Below, piece by piece: positions 9,055 to 17,578 of a DNA stretch of 64,000 nt. The notes under the pieces were generated by a model. The model was not told the DNA's origin. It was given only the letters and a program-made list of their open reading frames with translations, and made no database searches. Numbering within the stretch: the first letter of the stretch is position 1; each line of letters starts with the position of its first letter. This stretch comes from Pseudoalteromonas holothuriae (GTDB lineage Bacteria; Pseudomonadota; Gammaproteobacteria; Enterobacterales; Alteromonadaceae): assembly GCF_945859825.1 (NCBI RefSeq), contig NZ_CAMAPC010000001.1, forward strand, positions 372,001 through 436,000, read 5' to 3'. The position numbers and the translations under genes were made by a program.

Positions 9055-10559
9055 ATATTCGTATTAATAAAAATAGACAAGCGATACCGCTAACGAATGG
9101 ACAGCTAAGCTTTTGGTACATCTATCAGCTTACTAAAGAAACGGCGAATCACTTTTTACCTTATGAATTCGATGGGGTAGTGCGCCCTGATTTAGTTGAG
9201 AGGGTCATCAACGCGCTCCTACAAGATAATGAAATTTTGCGCACGTCGGTCAATGATTGGTGTGCGATACAATATGTATGTCCTTATGAATATTTTCATC
9301 TCCCTTATGAAGATTTGAGTGACTTGTGCTTGGATGCTCAATCAGCCTCTTTGGGGGAATTATATTTACGCTATTGTGCGGCGAACTTTGATTTAGTGAA
9401 GCCTCCTTTGTTGAGAGCTTGTTTGGTCAAATTGGCTCCCCAAAAACATTTGTTGATGTTAGTAACACCTCATTTTGCAATGGATGGCGCGGCACTGCAT
9501 CAATTAGATATTGAGCTAAAAACATTGTACCAAAAAGCAAATCAAGGTTTGTCATTGCGAACAGCCAGCAAGCTAGCGTTAGCTGATTATGTTGCGCAGG
9601 AGCAAGCAGCTAGATTGGCACAAAGTGTTAAAGCGCGTGAGTTTTGGGCAAAGCAATTAGAATCTATCAAGCCAACTTATCTTGCTTCCTCACTTGTAGA
9701 TATCAGTGACCGTAGCCGACGAGGCGTTTTTATTCCTTTAAAACAAGCACAGTTAAGCTTGATAGGGCGCTGGTGTGGAACATTCAAATTAACTCAGCAG
9801 ATGGTATTTTTGGCTTTAATAGGCAAAGTGATGAGTGATGTGACGGGCAATCAACACCTTTGTTTAACAACTGTGCAGGAAAACCGAGATATAGAAGGGG
9901 CGCGTGATTTATATGGCGCTATGTTGACCTCGTTGCCAGTGCCCATGCAAATAGCACAAGGGCAGTCTTTAAATGAATTATTTTTACAAGTAAAGCAAAC
10001 AACTTTAGCTGTTTATCAATATAGGCATGTGCCATGGAGTATTCCGCTGTCGATAGTTGCGCAACAAAAGCTAGACAAGACACCATGGTGGTTGAGCTTA
10101 TTTAAACAAACAAGTGGTCTATATCATACTCTAACTAAGCAAGCTGGGTTGTACCCCCAAGCGTTGTTTGACTTCGCAGCAATTGCGGCTGGCGATATTG
10201 AAGAAGATAAGAAAATAATGCGAGATGGTGCGCAGCATCAAGCATTAACAATTAACGTTAACATGTTGCCATCATTTTATGAACAAACTAATGAAATTCA
10301 ACAAACTCAAACAACTGATAATGATGCATGTCAAATAACTTTACGCCGAGAATTAGACTTTCCGCCACCTCCAGATAATAGCGAGTGGGAACAAAGCGCA
10401 ATAAATTTTTATATTGAAAAGCATGCGGTTAATGGTTTTGGGATACGCTTATCTCATCAATGCTTAACGCCGCAAGCTGAGCAGCTGCTACGTGATGAAT
10501 TTTACGCTTTACTTGACCAAGTGACCGACGTGGGTGTACAGGAAGTACAAAGTGCGTAA
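9051..10559 (+). CDS. Free-standing condensation-domain protein
   Basis: A single NRPS condensation domain of 502 residues with no A or T domain. The core motif is PHFAMDG, where the first His of HHxxxDG is Pro but the catalytic second His (His141) and Asp145 remain, so amide-bond formation is plausible. It starts within the stop of the PKS gene (ATGA overlap), which makes it the last gene of the NRPS-PKS operon. In zeamine and fabclavine clusters a lone C domain protein is proposed to join the peptide-ketide thioester to the free amine of the separately made polyamino chain. By position and architecture this protein is the obvious counterpart. The alternative, a simple chain-release C domain, cannot be excluded from sequence. 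No signal peptide is apparent, so it should act in the cytoplasm with the assembly lines. Confidence 0.85.
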   Translation: MNIRINKNRQAIPLTNGQLSFWYIYQLTKETANHFLPYEFDGVVRPDLVERVINALLQDNEILRTSVNDWCAIQYVCPYEYFHLPYEDLSDLCLDAQSASLGELYLRYCAANFDLVKPPLLRACLVKLAPQKHLLMLVTPHFAMDGAALHQLDIELKTLYQKANQGLSLRTASKLALADYVAQEQAARLAQSVKAREFWAKQLESIKPTYLASSLVDISDRSRRGVFIPLKQAQLSLIGRWCGTFKLTQQMVFLALIGKVMSDVTGNQHLCLTTVQENRDIEGARDLYGAMLTSLPVPMQIAQGQSLNELFLQVKQTTLAVYQYRHVPWSIPLSIVAQQKLDKTPWWLSLFKQTSGLYHTLTKQAGLYPQALFDFAAIAAGDIEEDKKIMRDGAQHQALTINVNMLPSFYEQTNEIQQTQTTDNDACQITLRRELDFPPPPDNSEWEQSAINFYIEKHAVNGFGIRLSHQCLTPQAEQLLRDEFYALLDQVTDVGVQEVQSA

Positions 10560-10615
10560 GTGATCTCATGTTAGTAAGGCTTTGTAAGGAAAACGTTAAA
10601 TTGCCCATGTTCTGA

Positions 10616-10643
10616 TTGACCTTAAATGGGGGAAATTTATACT
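10616..10643 (+). promoter_or_regulatory. Sigma-70-type promoter for the hydrolase/membrane operon
   Basis: A TTGACC -35 box (10616-10621) and a TATACT -10 box (10638-10643) are separated by 16 bases. They lie in the 151-base gap between the condensation gene and the first hydrolase, about 60 bases before its ATG. No clear terminator separates the two genes, so the promoter may add to read-through. It was identified by eye only. Confidence 0.6.
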
Positions 10644-10710
10644 GAAGCAGCGTGAAAGGAAGCAGGGCGTAGAAGTTTATGATAATTAAATAACTGATGA
10701 GAATATATCA

Positions 10711-11769
10711 ATGCATCCGATGATTAAAAGCGCAATAGGGCTATTGATTACTCTAATTGTGGTTGTATTTTGGCTTTCAGGTTATGACAGAAAAGCCGTG
10801 GAAATTAATAACGAAGATAGCGCTTTATATGGCTCGCTCGTATTACCTAAAAGAGACGGTCACACTCCCTTGCCCGTACTTATTTTTGTTCATGGTGATG
10901 GGCCAATATCCAGTGGTAGTTATGGTTACTATGCACCTTTATGGCAAGCGCTAGCTGATGCTGGCGTAGCTTCTTTATCTTGGGATAAGCAAGGCGTGGG
11001 GGGGTCTGATGGACACTGGCTTGAGCAAACTATGACTGAACGCGCGCAGCAGTTAAGCGCAGCTATTGATTGGGTAGCGCAACAGCCAAATCTAGATAGT
11101 CAGCGTATTGGTGTGATTGGTTTTTCACAAGCAGGTTGGGTGCTACCACAAGTGCTTGCAAAAGATGAGCGACTTAAATATGCCATCATGGTATCAACTG
11201 CGGTGAATTGGCAACAACAAGGCCATTACCAAACTGTTCAGCGCTTGAAATCAGTTGGTCAGGAAGGCGAGGAACTTACCCAAAACCTAGATTATAACAC
11301 TGCTTTAGATGCACTTTTAAAACAAAAAGTGCCTTATACACAATACAAGCAATTCGTTACTCAAAGCGCACCACAAAGCTATGGTTCACAGTCTATGACT
11401 AAAGAGCGTTATGAATTTGTCATTAATAATATGCATGTCGATGCAAGTAGCGCGCTGATGCAAGTTAAACAACCTGTACTGGCACTATTTGGCGATTCAG
11501 ATGCAGTTGTTGATGTTCAAAATAGTATTAGTACTTACCAAAATACCCTTTTGGGGCCATATCAATATAAAGTCTATGAAGATGCCAATCATGCCTTGTT
11601 TAAAAATGATTACTTCTCAGGCATAAGCAAGGATTCCATATGGTTTGGAGTCAAAATGAATTGGCTTGGCAGCGAAGGCTTCACGGAAGGATTTATTGAT
11701 GACGTGTTGAGCTGGGTCACAAACCATACCCAATTAACTAATGGGGGAGGAAGTACCAATGGAGAATAA
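10711..11769 (+). CDS. Membrane-anchored alpha/beta hydrolase, copy 1
   Basis: A 352-residue alpha/beta hydrolase, close to the prolyl-oligopeptidase/BAAT-type hydrolases. One N-terminal hydrophobic segment (about 5-25) should anchor the catalytic part outside the inner membrane. Visible motifs are an oxyanion-type FVHGDGP, the nucleophile elbow GFSQAG (Ser139), an Asp in FGDSDAVVD and a His in DANHALF, giving a complete triad in the right order. It opens a new transcription unit and its 3' end overlaps the membrane-protein gene. A closely similar hydrolase lies at 12992. Zeamine is thought to be made as a prodrug that loses a peptide portion, and an acylpeptide hydrolase has been implicated there. 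I infer the same sort of role here, in maturation or self-protection. A plain esterase is possible. Confidence 0.8.
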   Translation: MHPMIKSAIGLLITLIVVVFWLSGYDRKAVEINNEDSALYGSLVLPKRDGHTPLPVLIFVHGDGPISSGSYGYYAPLWQALADAGVASLSWDKQGVGGSDGHWLEQTMTERAQQLSAAIDWVAQQPNLDSQRIGVIGFSQAGWVLPQVLAKDERLKYAIMVSTAVNWQQQGHYQTVQRLKSVGQEGEELTQNLDYNTALDALLKQKVPYTQYKQFVTQSAPQSYGSQSMTKERYEFVINNMHVDASSALMQVKQPVLALFGDSDAVVDVQNSISTYQNTLLGPYQYKVYEDANHALFKNDYFSGISKDSIWFGVKMNWLGSEGFTEGFIDDVLSWVTNHTQLTNGGGSTNGE

Positions 11770-12763
11770 CGTAACTGATTGGTATAAAAAGCAACGCGAA
11801 AGTGCAATGTGGGATATGTTGTTCTCCTGCGTATTAGAGGTACTGGTTGTATTTGCGGTGATATTATTGATCACGCCCTTCTTTGAGACACTGAATACTT
11901 TTTGGTATGGCTTTTTCTTAATTTTGCTGCCGATGTACATATTTTCAGAAGCAGCATCTGCTTTGGGTAAGCTAAGGCGTGCAGTATTAGCACATGAAGC
12001 TGAATTGAGTGCTGTGCCTATATCGACATTATGTGATAAACCAATCTTTCATCAATGGCAGTGTTTAAGTGTTGCTGCGGGTTTGTTGACTGTGCTGCCT
12101 GCATTAGGGTGTGCGACTTTATATTACTTGAGTTCTAAGAGCATTGTGGTGATGGTTGTGCTTGGAATTTTAATGGGGATTGCCATTTTTATTGGCAGTG
12201 CGATGTTATTTGAGCGGTATGCGATACGACTAGTAGCAGGCACTTTACAACAAGCTCGTGCACCAAAACAGTTGGATGAAGCAAAAAGTATTGATTTTTT
12301 GATAACTTACCATTTTTTACCTTGGTTAGTATTTACAACATTGGTTTTTGGTTTGTTAATGAGTAAGTACTACCTAGGTTATGTTGCAGACGCAGGTGAA
12401 GTGAGCTTGTCTAGTGTCGCTGTATACAGCTTTATTAGTGTGTCATTTGTTGGCTTTTGGAGTTGCCACACAGTTTTAGAGTCGATAAAAGCAGACATGA
12501 AACTCCAACCAATGGTTTTATCAGGAGTCGGCAAATTTTCATACTCTGACCTAGTTGGAATGATACTTGGCGCAGGGTCTATACCGTGGTTATTGTTTTT
12601 TGTAATAGGTTTTTTTGTACCAGTACTGAGTAGTGGTTTTTGGCTAACAACCATCGCCGCAGTCATTATTATATACGCTGTTTTGCTAGGCGTTGGTGGC
12701 GCTTGTTTACTCGCTTTTAGTCAATCACAGAAACAAGTCTCCGCAGAGGTTTGTTCGCAGTAA
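11759..12763 (+). CDS. Eight-helix membrane protein of unknown family, copy 1
   Basis: I do not recognise this family. The start at 11759 is chosen because GGAGGA lies just before it, and an in-frame upstream ATG at 11741 has no such site. The 334-residue product has about eight hydrophobic segments spread over its whole length and little extramembrane sequence. A central soluble loop of about 45 residues precedes the motif YHFLPW, and 'SKYYLG' follows the next helix. It overlaps the end of the hydrolase gene by 11 bases, implying translational coupling. A clear paralogue at 14110 has the matching motifs FHLLPW and 'VKYYLG' in the same relative place, again behind a hydrolase. I infer that hydrolase and membrane protein work as a pair, perhaps in immunity or processing of the product. 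No transport motif is visible. Confidence 0.75.
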   Translation: MENNVTDWYKKQRESAMWDMLFSCVLEVLVVFAVILLITPFFETLNTFWYGFFLILLPMYIFSEAASALGKLRRAVLAHEAELSAVPISTLCDKPIFHQWQCLSVAAGLLTVLPALGCATLYYLSSKSIVVMVVLGILMGIAIFIGSAMLFERYAIRLVAGTLQQARAPKQLDEAKSIDFLITYHFLPWLVFTTLVFGLLMSKYYLGYVADAGEVSLSSVAVYSFISVSFVGFWSCHTVLESIKADMKLQPMVLSGVGKFSYSDLVGMILGAGSIPWLLFFVIGFFVPVLSSGFWLTTIAAVIIIYAVLLGVGGACLLAFSQSQKQVSAEVCSQ

Positions 12764-12770
12764 CTAAATA

Positions 12771-12816
12771 TAGATTTAGATGGGCAGAGAAAATTAACGC
12801 GCGCCCATCTAATCTA
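12771..12816 (+). terminator. Hairpin after the first hydrolase/membrane pair
   Basis: A 15-base arm (12771-12785) is matched by its reverse complement at 12803-12816 with one bulged base, enclosing a 17-base loop. It begins a few bases after the membrane-protein stop. The run of T expected of an intrinsic terminator is weak, so it may instead stabilise the message. The rest of the 228-base gap up to the second hydrolase shows nothing else convincing. Confidence 0.4.
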
Positions 12817-12991
12817 AATTGTCTTATGATTTATTTTATATTTTTAGCACGATGAAGCGTTGCGGTGATATTTATATTTAGATGGTTGTTTTGAAAGAGC
12901 ACTTTAGTGTCACAAGTGTAATAAATACCAGCTAATACCATATCCAACCAGAAAAAAGTAAGTTCAAAAGGGTTTTAGGTAAGGAGCACCT

Positions 12992-14113
12992 ATGTTTCAG
13001 GAAAATAACGTCACACATGTTGATGGGCCTGCTTCAAAAATGTATGGCAGGTGGAGCCTTTTTTTAGGGGGGGCTGGGTTGATTCTGGTGTTGATATTGA
13101 TGCTAGACAGTGCGCCATACAAGAATGAAGATCTTGATTTTAACGTTAATAACACCGTGCGATCAGGCAGTTTGATATTACCAACGAACACGCAATCCCC
13201 ACGGGCATTGATGATATTTGTACATGGGGATGGCGCAATGGGGCGCAGTGCATTTGGGTATTATTATCCACTTTGGCAGCGTTTAGCAAAGCAAGGAATC
13301 GCTTCCTATTCATGGGATAAAGCGGGTGTGGGTGGCTCAGGCGGAAACTGGCTTGAGCAAAATATGCAAAACCGGGCAGATGAAATCCATCAAGCGGTTG
13401 CTAAGTTGCGTAAGGTTCCCCACTTGGCAGGTGTACCTATTGGTTTAATCGGTTTTTCTCAAGCTGGATGGGTGATGCCCAAAGCACTTAAAAACTCTTC
13501 GCAGTTGTCTTTTGCTGTATTTGTATCAACGCCGATTAATTGGTTAAAGCAAAGTGCGTTTTTAACGCAAACACGGTTACAAAAAGAAGGTGTTACAACG
13601 CGGGAAAAGAACCAGCAATTAGCACAAGCTCGTCAAGTTTCTCAATTGATCTCACAAGGCGACGATCACAATGCCTATATTGAGTTTTTAAGCACGGCGC
13701 ACCCTGATGGAATTGAGTCAGCAATGAGCCCCGAACGTTATGGGTTTGTGCAGAAAAATATTGGTGCCGATGCGCTTGAGGATTTACAGAGCGTTAAGCA
13801 ACCATTGTTCGTTGCATTTGGTAATCACGATAGCAATGTAAACGTTGCTGACAATGTGACTCAGTACCAGCAAATTTTTGCAAGTAACGAGACGCAATTG
13901 AAATTAAAAGTATATAAAAATGCCAATCATACATTATTAAAAAATAGTGAATTTGGGCATTTATCTCCCTCGCTATGGTGGCTAATCAAACTGTCATTAT
14001 GGGAAGAAGATGGTTTTTCTGAGCAATTTGTTGATGACGTGATGCTGTGGTTAAACAGTCAGATTCAACAGTTAGCATTGAAAAAGCCAGAGTCAATAGG
14101 AGCACACGAGTGA
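12992..14113 (+). CDS. Membrane-anchored alpha/beta hydrolase, copy 2
   Basis: A 373-residue paralogue of the hydrolase at 10711. The two share long near-identical stretches such as IFVHGDG, GYY.PLWQ, SWDK.GVGGS.G.WLEQ and IGFSQAGWV. Ser156 is the nucleophile, an Asp follows in FGNHDSNVNV and His in NANHTLL. The N-terminal extension is longer and the hydrophobic anchor sits at about residues 22-42. AAGGAG lies eight bases before the ATG. It has its own 228-base upstream gap and ends in a four-base overlap with the second membrane-protein gene. The repeated gene pair points to tandem duplication followed by divergence, so the two hydrolases may cleave different forms of the product. The substrate is unknown. 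Confidence 0.8.
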   Translation: MFQENNVTHVDGPASKMYGRWSLFLGGAGLILVLILMLDSAPYKNEDLDFNVNNTVRSGSLILPTNTQSPRALMIFVHGDGAMGRSAFGYYYPLWQRLAKQGIASYSWDKAGVGGSGGNWLEQNMQNRADEIHQAVAKLRKVPHLAGVPIGLIGFSQAGWVMPKALKNSSQLSFAVFVSTPINWLKQSAFLTQTRLQKEGVTTREKNQQLAQARQVSQLISQGDDHNAYIEFLSTAHPDGIESAMSPERYGFVQKNIGADALEDLQSVKQPLFVAFGNHDSNVNVADNVTQYQQIFASNETQLKLKVYKNANHTLLKNSEFGHLSPSLWWLIKLSLWEEDGFSEQFVDDVMLWLNSQIQQLALKKPESIGAHE

Positions 14114-15114
14114 ATCAACTAATTGAATTAGTGCAAGCGCAATACCCGCGTTATTTGCTAAGAGTGTTGATGCTAAGTGTTTTGGAAGTGGCGGCTGTAG
14201 CGTTGCTTTTTATATTGACTAAGCCATATTTTGAGTCTTATCAAGTATTTTGGTATTTGCTGTGTTTAATTATCGTACCTGCATGCGCCTGCACGGTTGC
14301 GGTAAATGGTCTTACTAAAATAGCATCGCAGGTGATGGTACAAGCGCAAAAGCGTAATATAGAAATAGCTAATACAGGAAATAAAAAGTTAGCAACGTCT
14401 GCTTGGCAGTATGTGGCTTGGTATAAACTCCTAATTATGCTTGTTACCGCTTTTATTATTGCTCTTTGCTACAGTGCCAGTGCGCAGAGCTTTACTGACT
14501 TATTGCTGTTATTTTTGGCGATGATAATCGCCACGTTTATTTTTGCCAGTTGGCTCATTATAAATGCGGCGGTGCCGCTGTCTCAGGCTGTCTTACAAGC
14601 ATTTCGACATCGCAAAAAGCCGTATAACGAAGCACAAAGCAGTGATCATATTATTCGTTTTCATTTGCTTCCTTGGAGTTTGATTGCAGTTGCAACCTTA
14701 TTTACATTTTTTGTTAAATACTATTTAGGTCTGGCAGATGAAGATGGTTATGTCGAAACCAGCTCACTTATAGGAAGCACTTATATCTCAGCTGCGTTTG
14801 TTGCTCTTTGGTTGTGGTTAGAGGTGGGGCAAATGGCACGTTTGGATCATATTCTTGGTCATATACACCTAACAGGGGTAGGGCACGTAACTGACTCACA
14901 AGCGTTTAGTTTAGTGATGGCTGTACCGATAATTTTAGTCGTTTCTATCGCTGTGTTTAATAATATTTTAGATATAGAGCAGTATCGATATCAAGCCGCA
15001 ATTGCTTTAAGCATGCTGTGTATTCTGTTGGCTGCATTAAGTGGCGCGAGTATTGCGGTTATACAACTATGTGCCAGTAAAACTGTGCGTGATGTTTTAG
15101 CAGACAATACTTAA
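14110..15114 (+). CDS. Eight-helix membrane protein of unknown family, copy 2
   Basis: The GTG at 14110 is preferred over an upstream ATG at 14047: AGGAG precedes it by seven bases and it forms a GTGA overlap with the hydrolase stop, the usual sign of coupling. The 334-residue product is built like the protein at 11759, with about eight hydrophobic segments. The shared signature is a charged loop, then FHLLPW, a helix, then 'VKYYLGLADEDG', against 'SKYYLGYVADAG' in copy 1. Overall identity is clearly lower than between the two hydrolases, so the membrane partners have diverged faster. Function is unknown. The repeated association with a membrane-anchored hydrolase inside an antibiotic-type locus suggests a role in processing, export or protection. 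Confidence 0.75.
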   Translation: MNQLIELVQAQYPRYLLRVLMLSVLEVAAVALLFILTKPYFESYQVFWYLLCLIIVPACACTVAVNGLTKIASQVMVQAQKRNIEIANTGNKKLATSAWQYVAWYKLLIMLVTAFIIALCYSASAQSFTDLLLLFLAMIIATFIFASWLIINAAVPLSQAVLQAFRHRKKPYNEAQSSDHIIRFHLLPWSLIAVATLFTFFVKYYLGLADEDGYVETSSLIGSTYISAAFVALWLWLEVGQMARLDHILGHIHLTGVGHVTDSQAFSLVMAVPIILVVSIAVFNNILDIEQYRYQAAIALSMLCILLAALSGASIAVIQLCASKTVRDVLADNT

Positions 15115-15126
15115 GAGATATCTAGG

Positions 15127-16314
15127 ATGATTAATAAAACAGCGCGAAGCCGTGTTCATTATTTAGATAATTTACGGGCCTACATAATGTGGTTAGGTGT
15201 AGTTATTCATGTTGCTATGCTGCAAATGGCTTCTGATACGCCACAAAAACTCAGAGAACCCGCTTTGAGTGAGTGGGCAGATATGCTGGTTTTTTCAATT
15301 CATAGTTTTAGAATGCCGTTGTTTTTCATTTTATCGGGGTTTTTTATGGCTGCGATATTAGGTAGAAAAGGCGTTGTGGAAACCATAAGACTGCGTTTGT
15401 TAAGAATTGGTGTTCCGCTGCTGATTTTTGGGCCGATTATTTCATATCTACTTGGTTTTATTCAGATTGAGTATTTGCAGCTTATGCAATCTCATGGTGT
15501 GGCAATAGATGAAAGTTGGATTACCAAAGCAAAAGATTATCCGTTTAATTTAGGTCATTTGTGGTTTTTATACTATTTATTGCTATGTCATCTAATACTT
15601 ATCCCCCTATTTTATTGGTCACCTCTGCCAAACAGCGGGGTGTTCAAAAAGCTTCGATATTGGGTTAGTCATCCTGCTATGCTGATTATTTATGCAGCCC
15701 TGATCGCATATATAGATAGTCACTTTGAAAGAGGAATGATCCCTGCTGAAGGTGCGTTGATGCCAAATACTTTGCAGTTATTACACTATGTTCCCTATTT
15801 TTATTTTGGCCTGATGGTTTATAAATTTAGGCGAATATGGCTGAACCACTTTCAACGATGTTGGGGGCGATATACGCTATTAGGTTGCTTTATGATGCTG
15901 ACGACCTTGGTACTAATAGAGCCACTTCTTTATCAACAAGGCAGTCAAGTTGATAATTTTATTGTTGCGTATTGTTATGGCCTATGGGGGTGGCTATGGA
16001 GTTTTGCGTTATTTGGCTTCTTTAAGCGTTGGGTTTTTGGCTACCAACCTTGGCTACGTTATTTAGCTGACAGCGCATATTGGGTATATATAATTCATTT
16101 GCCAATAGTTCTGCTCGTTAGCTATTTTTTATACGACGTGGATTGGCCTATTTATAGTAAAATGATGGTAAATATTTTCGTTACATCAATACTTTCTTTG
16201 CTTAGTTACCATGCGTTTGTTCGTTATACTGCGTTGGGTAAATTACTAAACGGTAAACGTAAAAAGTCAAATTGGCTGAAAAATAGAGGGACTTTGAAGC
16301 TTGACCAAGCATAA
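15127..16314 (+). CDS. Acyltransferase-3 family integral membrane protein
   Basis: A 395-residue protein with about ten transmembrane segments. The N-terminal HYLDNLRAYIMWLGVVIHVA and the following 'FRMPLFFILSGFFMA' are the hallmarks of the acyltransferase-3 family (OafA/OpgC-like), which moves acyl groups across the membrane, usually onto sugars or lipids. The early His of HYLDNLR and the Arg of 'SFRMP' are the conserved residues. It follows the second membrane protein by 12 bases and therefore probably belongs to the same operon. In this context it could acylate the exported product or an envelope component that protects the producer. Nothing in the sequence settles the acceptor. No fused SGNH domain is present. 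Confidence 0.8.
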   Translation: MINKTARSRVHYLDNLRAYIMWLGVVIHVAMLQMASDTPQKLREPALSEWADMLVFSIHSFRMPLFFILSGFFMAAILGRKGVVETIRLRLLRIGVPLLIFGPIISYLLGFIQIEYLQLMQSHGVAIDESWITKAKDYPFNLGHLWFLYYLLLCHLILIPLFYWSPLPNSGVFKKLRYWVSHPAMLIIYAALIAYIDSHFERGMIPAEGALMPNTLQLLHYVPYFYFGLMVYKFRRIWLNHFQRCWGRYTLLGCFMMLTTLVLIEPLLYQQGSQVDNFIVAYCYGLWGWLWSFALFGFFKRWVFGYQPWLRYLADSAYWVYIIHLPIVLLVSYFLYDVDWPIYSKMMVNIFVTSILSLLSYHAFVRYTALGKLLNGKRKKSNWLKNRGTLKLDQA

Positions 16315-16549
16315 CCAACCTGAACTTAGGTAAGCCAAATGTGACGCTCAGCTCACCTTTGGGTATGTATGCGTTGAGTACGTTATAGCTATCATTGTGT
16401 ATGTGCGCTTGTCTTGAACTGCACAAAAAGAAGTGTTCTGTAAAGTTAGAGTGTGCTGCTATTTGTTTTTGCAGCAGTCGTTCGGATATTTTCCAAGGTT
16501 GAGCTCTTACCCATGGTTATTCTATGTAAGCCTGTTGATAACGTATAAA

Positions 16550-16678
16550 AAATACTGCCCAAAGGCTTCCACTATTTTGTCATTCACAACTGACATAAGC
16601 TATTATGCTGCATTGCTCATTTTGCGTAATTAAAGCCTTTAATTTGAACCAAATTCATACCTCAAAGAACAACAGCCC
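16550..16678 (+). repeat. Direct repeat, copy 1 (~130 bp)
   Basis: This stretch recurs in the same orientation at 38751-38880. The best conserved core is ACTGACATAAGCTATTATGC (16589-16608), with matching ends (AAATACT at the start, CAACA(A)GCCC at the end) and similar spacing throughout. Both copies lie in intergenic DNA, here about 235 bases after the acyltransferase stop. It overlaps a short open frame that I do not regard as a gene. The two copies bracket the lipid-synthase, exporter and two-component genes. Confidence 0.8.
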
Positions 16679-17578
16679 ACTAATAAAGTACAACTAGCCT
16701 AATACTCCTTCTGTCGTTTTAATCAAATTTTAGGTGTCGCTAAAAGTATCGACATTGATGAAGAATTTTTTTCATGTACACCGAATTTAAAATGTCATTT
16801 TTCTATATGAACACTTACGTTGCATTACATATGTTTAACTTGATGTTAATTTTTTGTTTGTTATCGGTGTGTTTTTGAGTGTAATTTTTTATTGCTTGTA
16901 AATTTCACTTGTTAGAATATTTTTTTTGATTTTATTTTCAGGTTTTCTCTTTGGATAATTCTCATTTTCGATATTTATATTGCTTATTTTTCACTTACTT
17001 TTTATTTATAAAATATATATCTATATGTATTTTAGGCTTTTATTTTTATTTTTATAATGTGGAAGTGTTGTTTTGGTGGTTTTTTTGTTTATTTATGTAA
17101 TTTATTCATGAACTTATGTTTTTTTTGTGGCAATTAGCTACTTTTCTGAGGTTGAGAGGATGTGCCGATTTATGTGATTTACTCAGTTTTTAAATGATGT
17201 TTTTTTATTTAGTTAATTGATTTTTAATTATTTATTTATGTTTTTTGATTGTTTTAGTTGTTTTAAACGGACATGATTCTCAGTGGGTGTAAGGTGTGTA
17301 ATTCATTTGTAATGAAGGGTTTTAAAAAAAATGAAAATAATCATAATGTAACTTCATAAAAATAAAAGATATTATTTTTTGTATAAAAAAATTCATACTT
17401 ACTGTCTTCATATCGCAAACAAAAAGTGTTTTCATATGTAACAAATGTTAAACATTTGTCGTTCCTAGGTGGTATTTTGATTAGCGAATAACTTGAGTGT
17501 TTTTTCTCGGTTAGGCAGTTTCGTGATCGAAATAGGAATTTATTTGACTTCACTAATTTTTTAAAAAGGACGAGTGAT
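16679..17578 (+). other. T-rich non-coding leader before the PUFA-like operon
   Basis: About 900 bases without a credible gene. The top strand is strikingly rich in T, with many runs of five or more T between about 16780 and 17260 and A-rich stretches after 17320. Such DNA is typically curved and attracts nucleoid silencers such as H-NS/MvaT-like proteins, which is an inference here. The only discrete site I see is the palindrome at 17441-17459. I could not assign a promoter with confidence because so many AT-rich hexamers fit. Confidence 0.6.
17441..17459. promoter_or_regulatory. 19-bp perfect palindrome, candidate operator
   Basis: The site reads ACAAATGTTAAACATTTGT: two perfect nine-base arms around one central base. 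It lies 120 bases before the ATG of the PfaA-like gene, inside the T-rich leader. Its symmetry fits a dimeric repressor or activator. No regulator of that kind is encoded in the operon itself, and the linked OmpR-type regulator usually prefers direct repeats. Confidence 0.45.

Noticed and set aside
14047..14109. ATG at 14047 as the start of the second membrane protein
   Set aside because: It lies deep in the hydrolase gene with no ribosome site. The GTG at 14110 has AGGAG at seven bases and a four-base overlap with the stop.
16433..16633. A 66-residue gene in the gap after the acyltransferase
   Set aside because: It overlaps the 130-bp repeat, has no Shine-Dalgarno, and its corresponding frame is not kept in the second copy.
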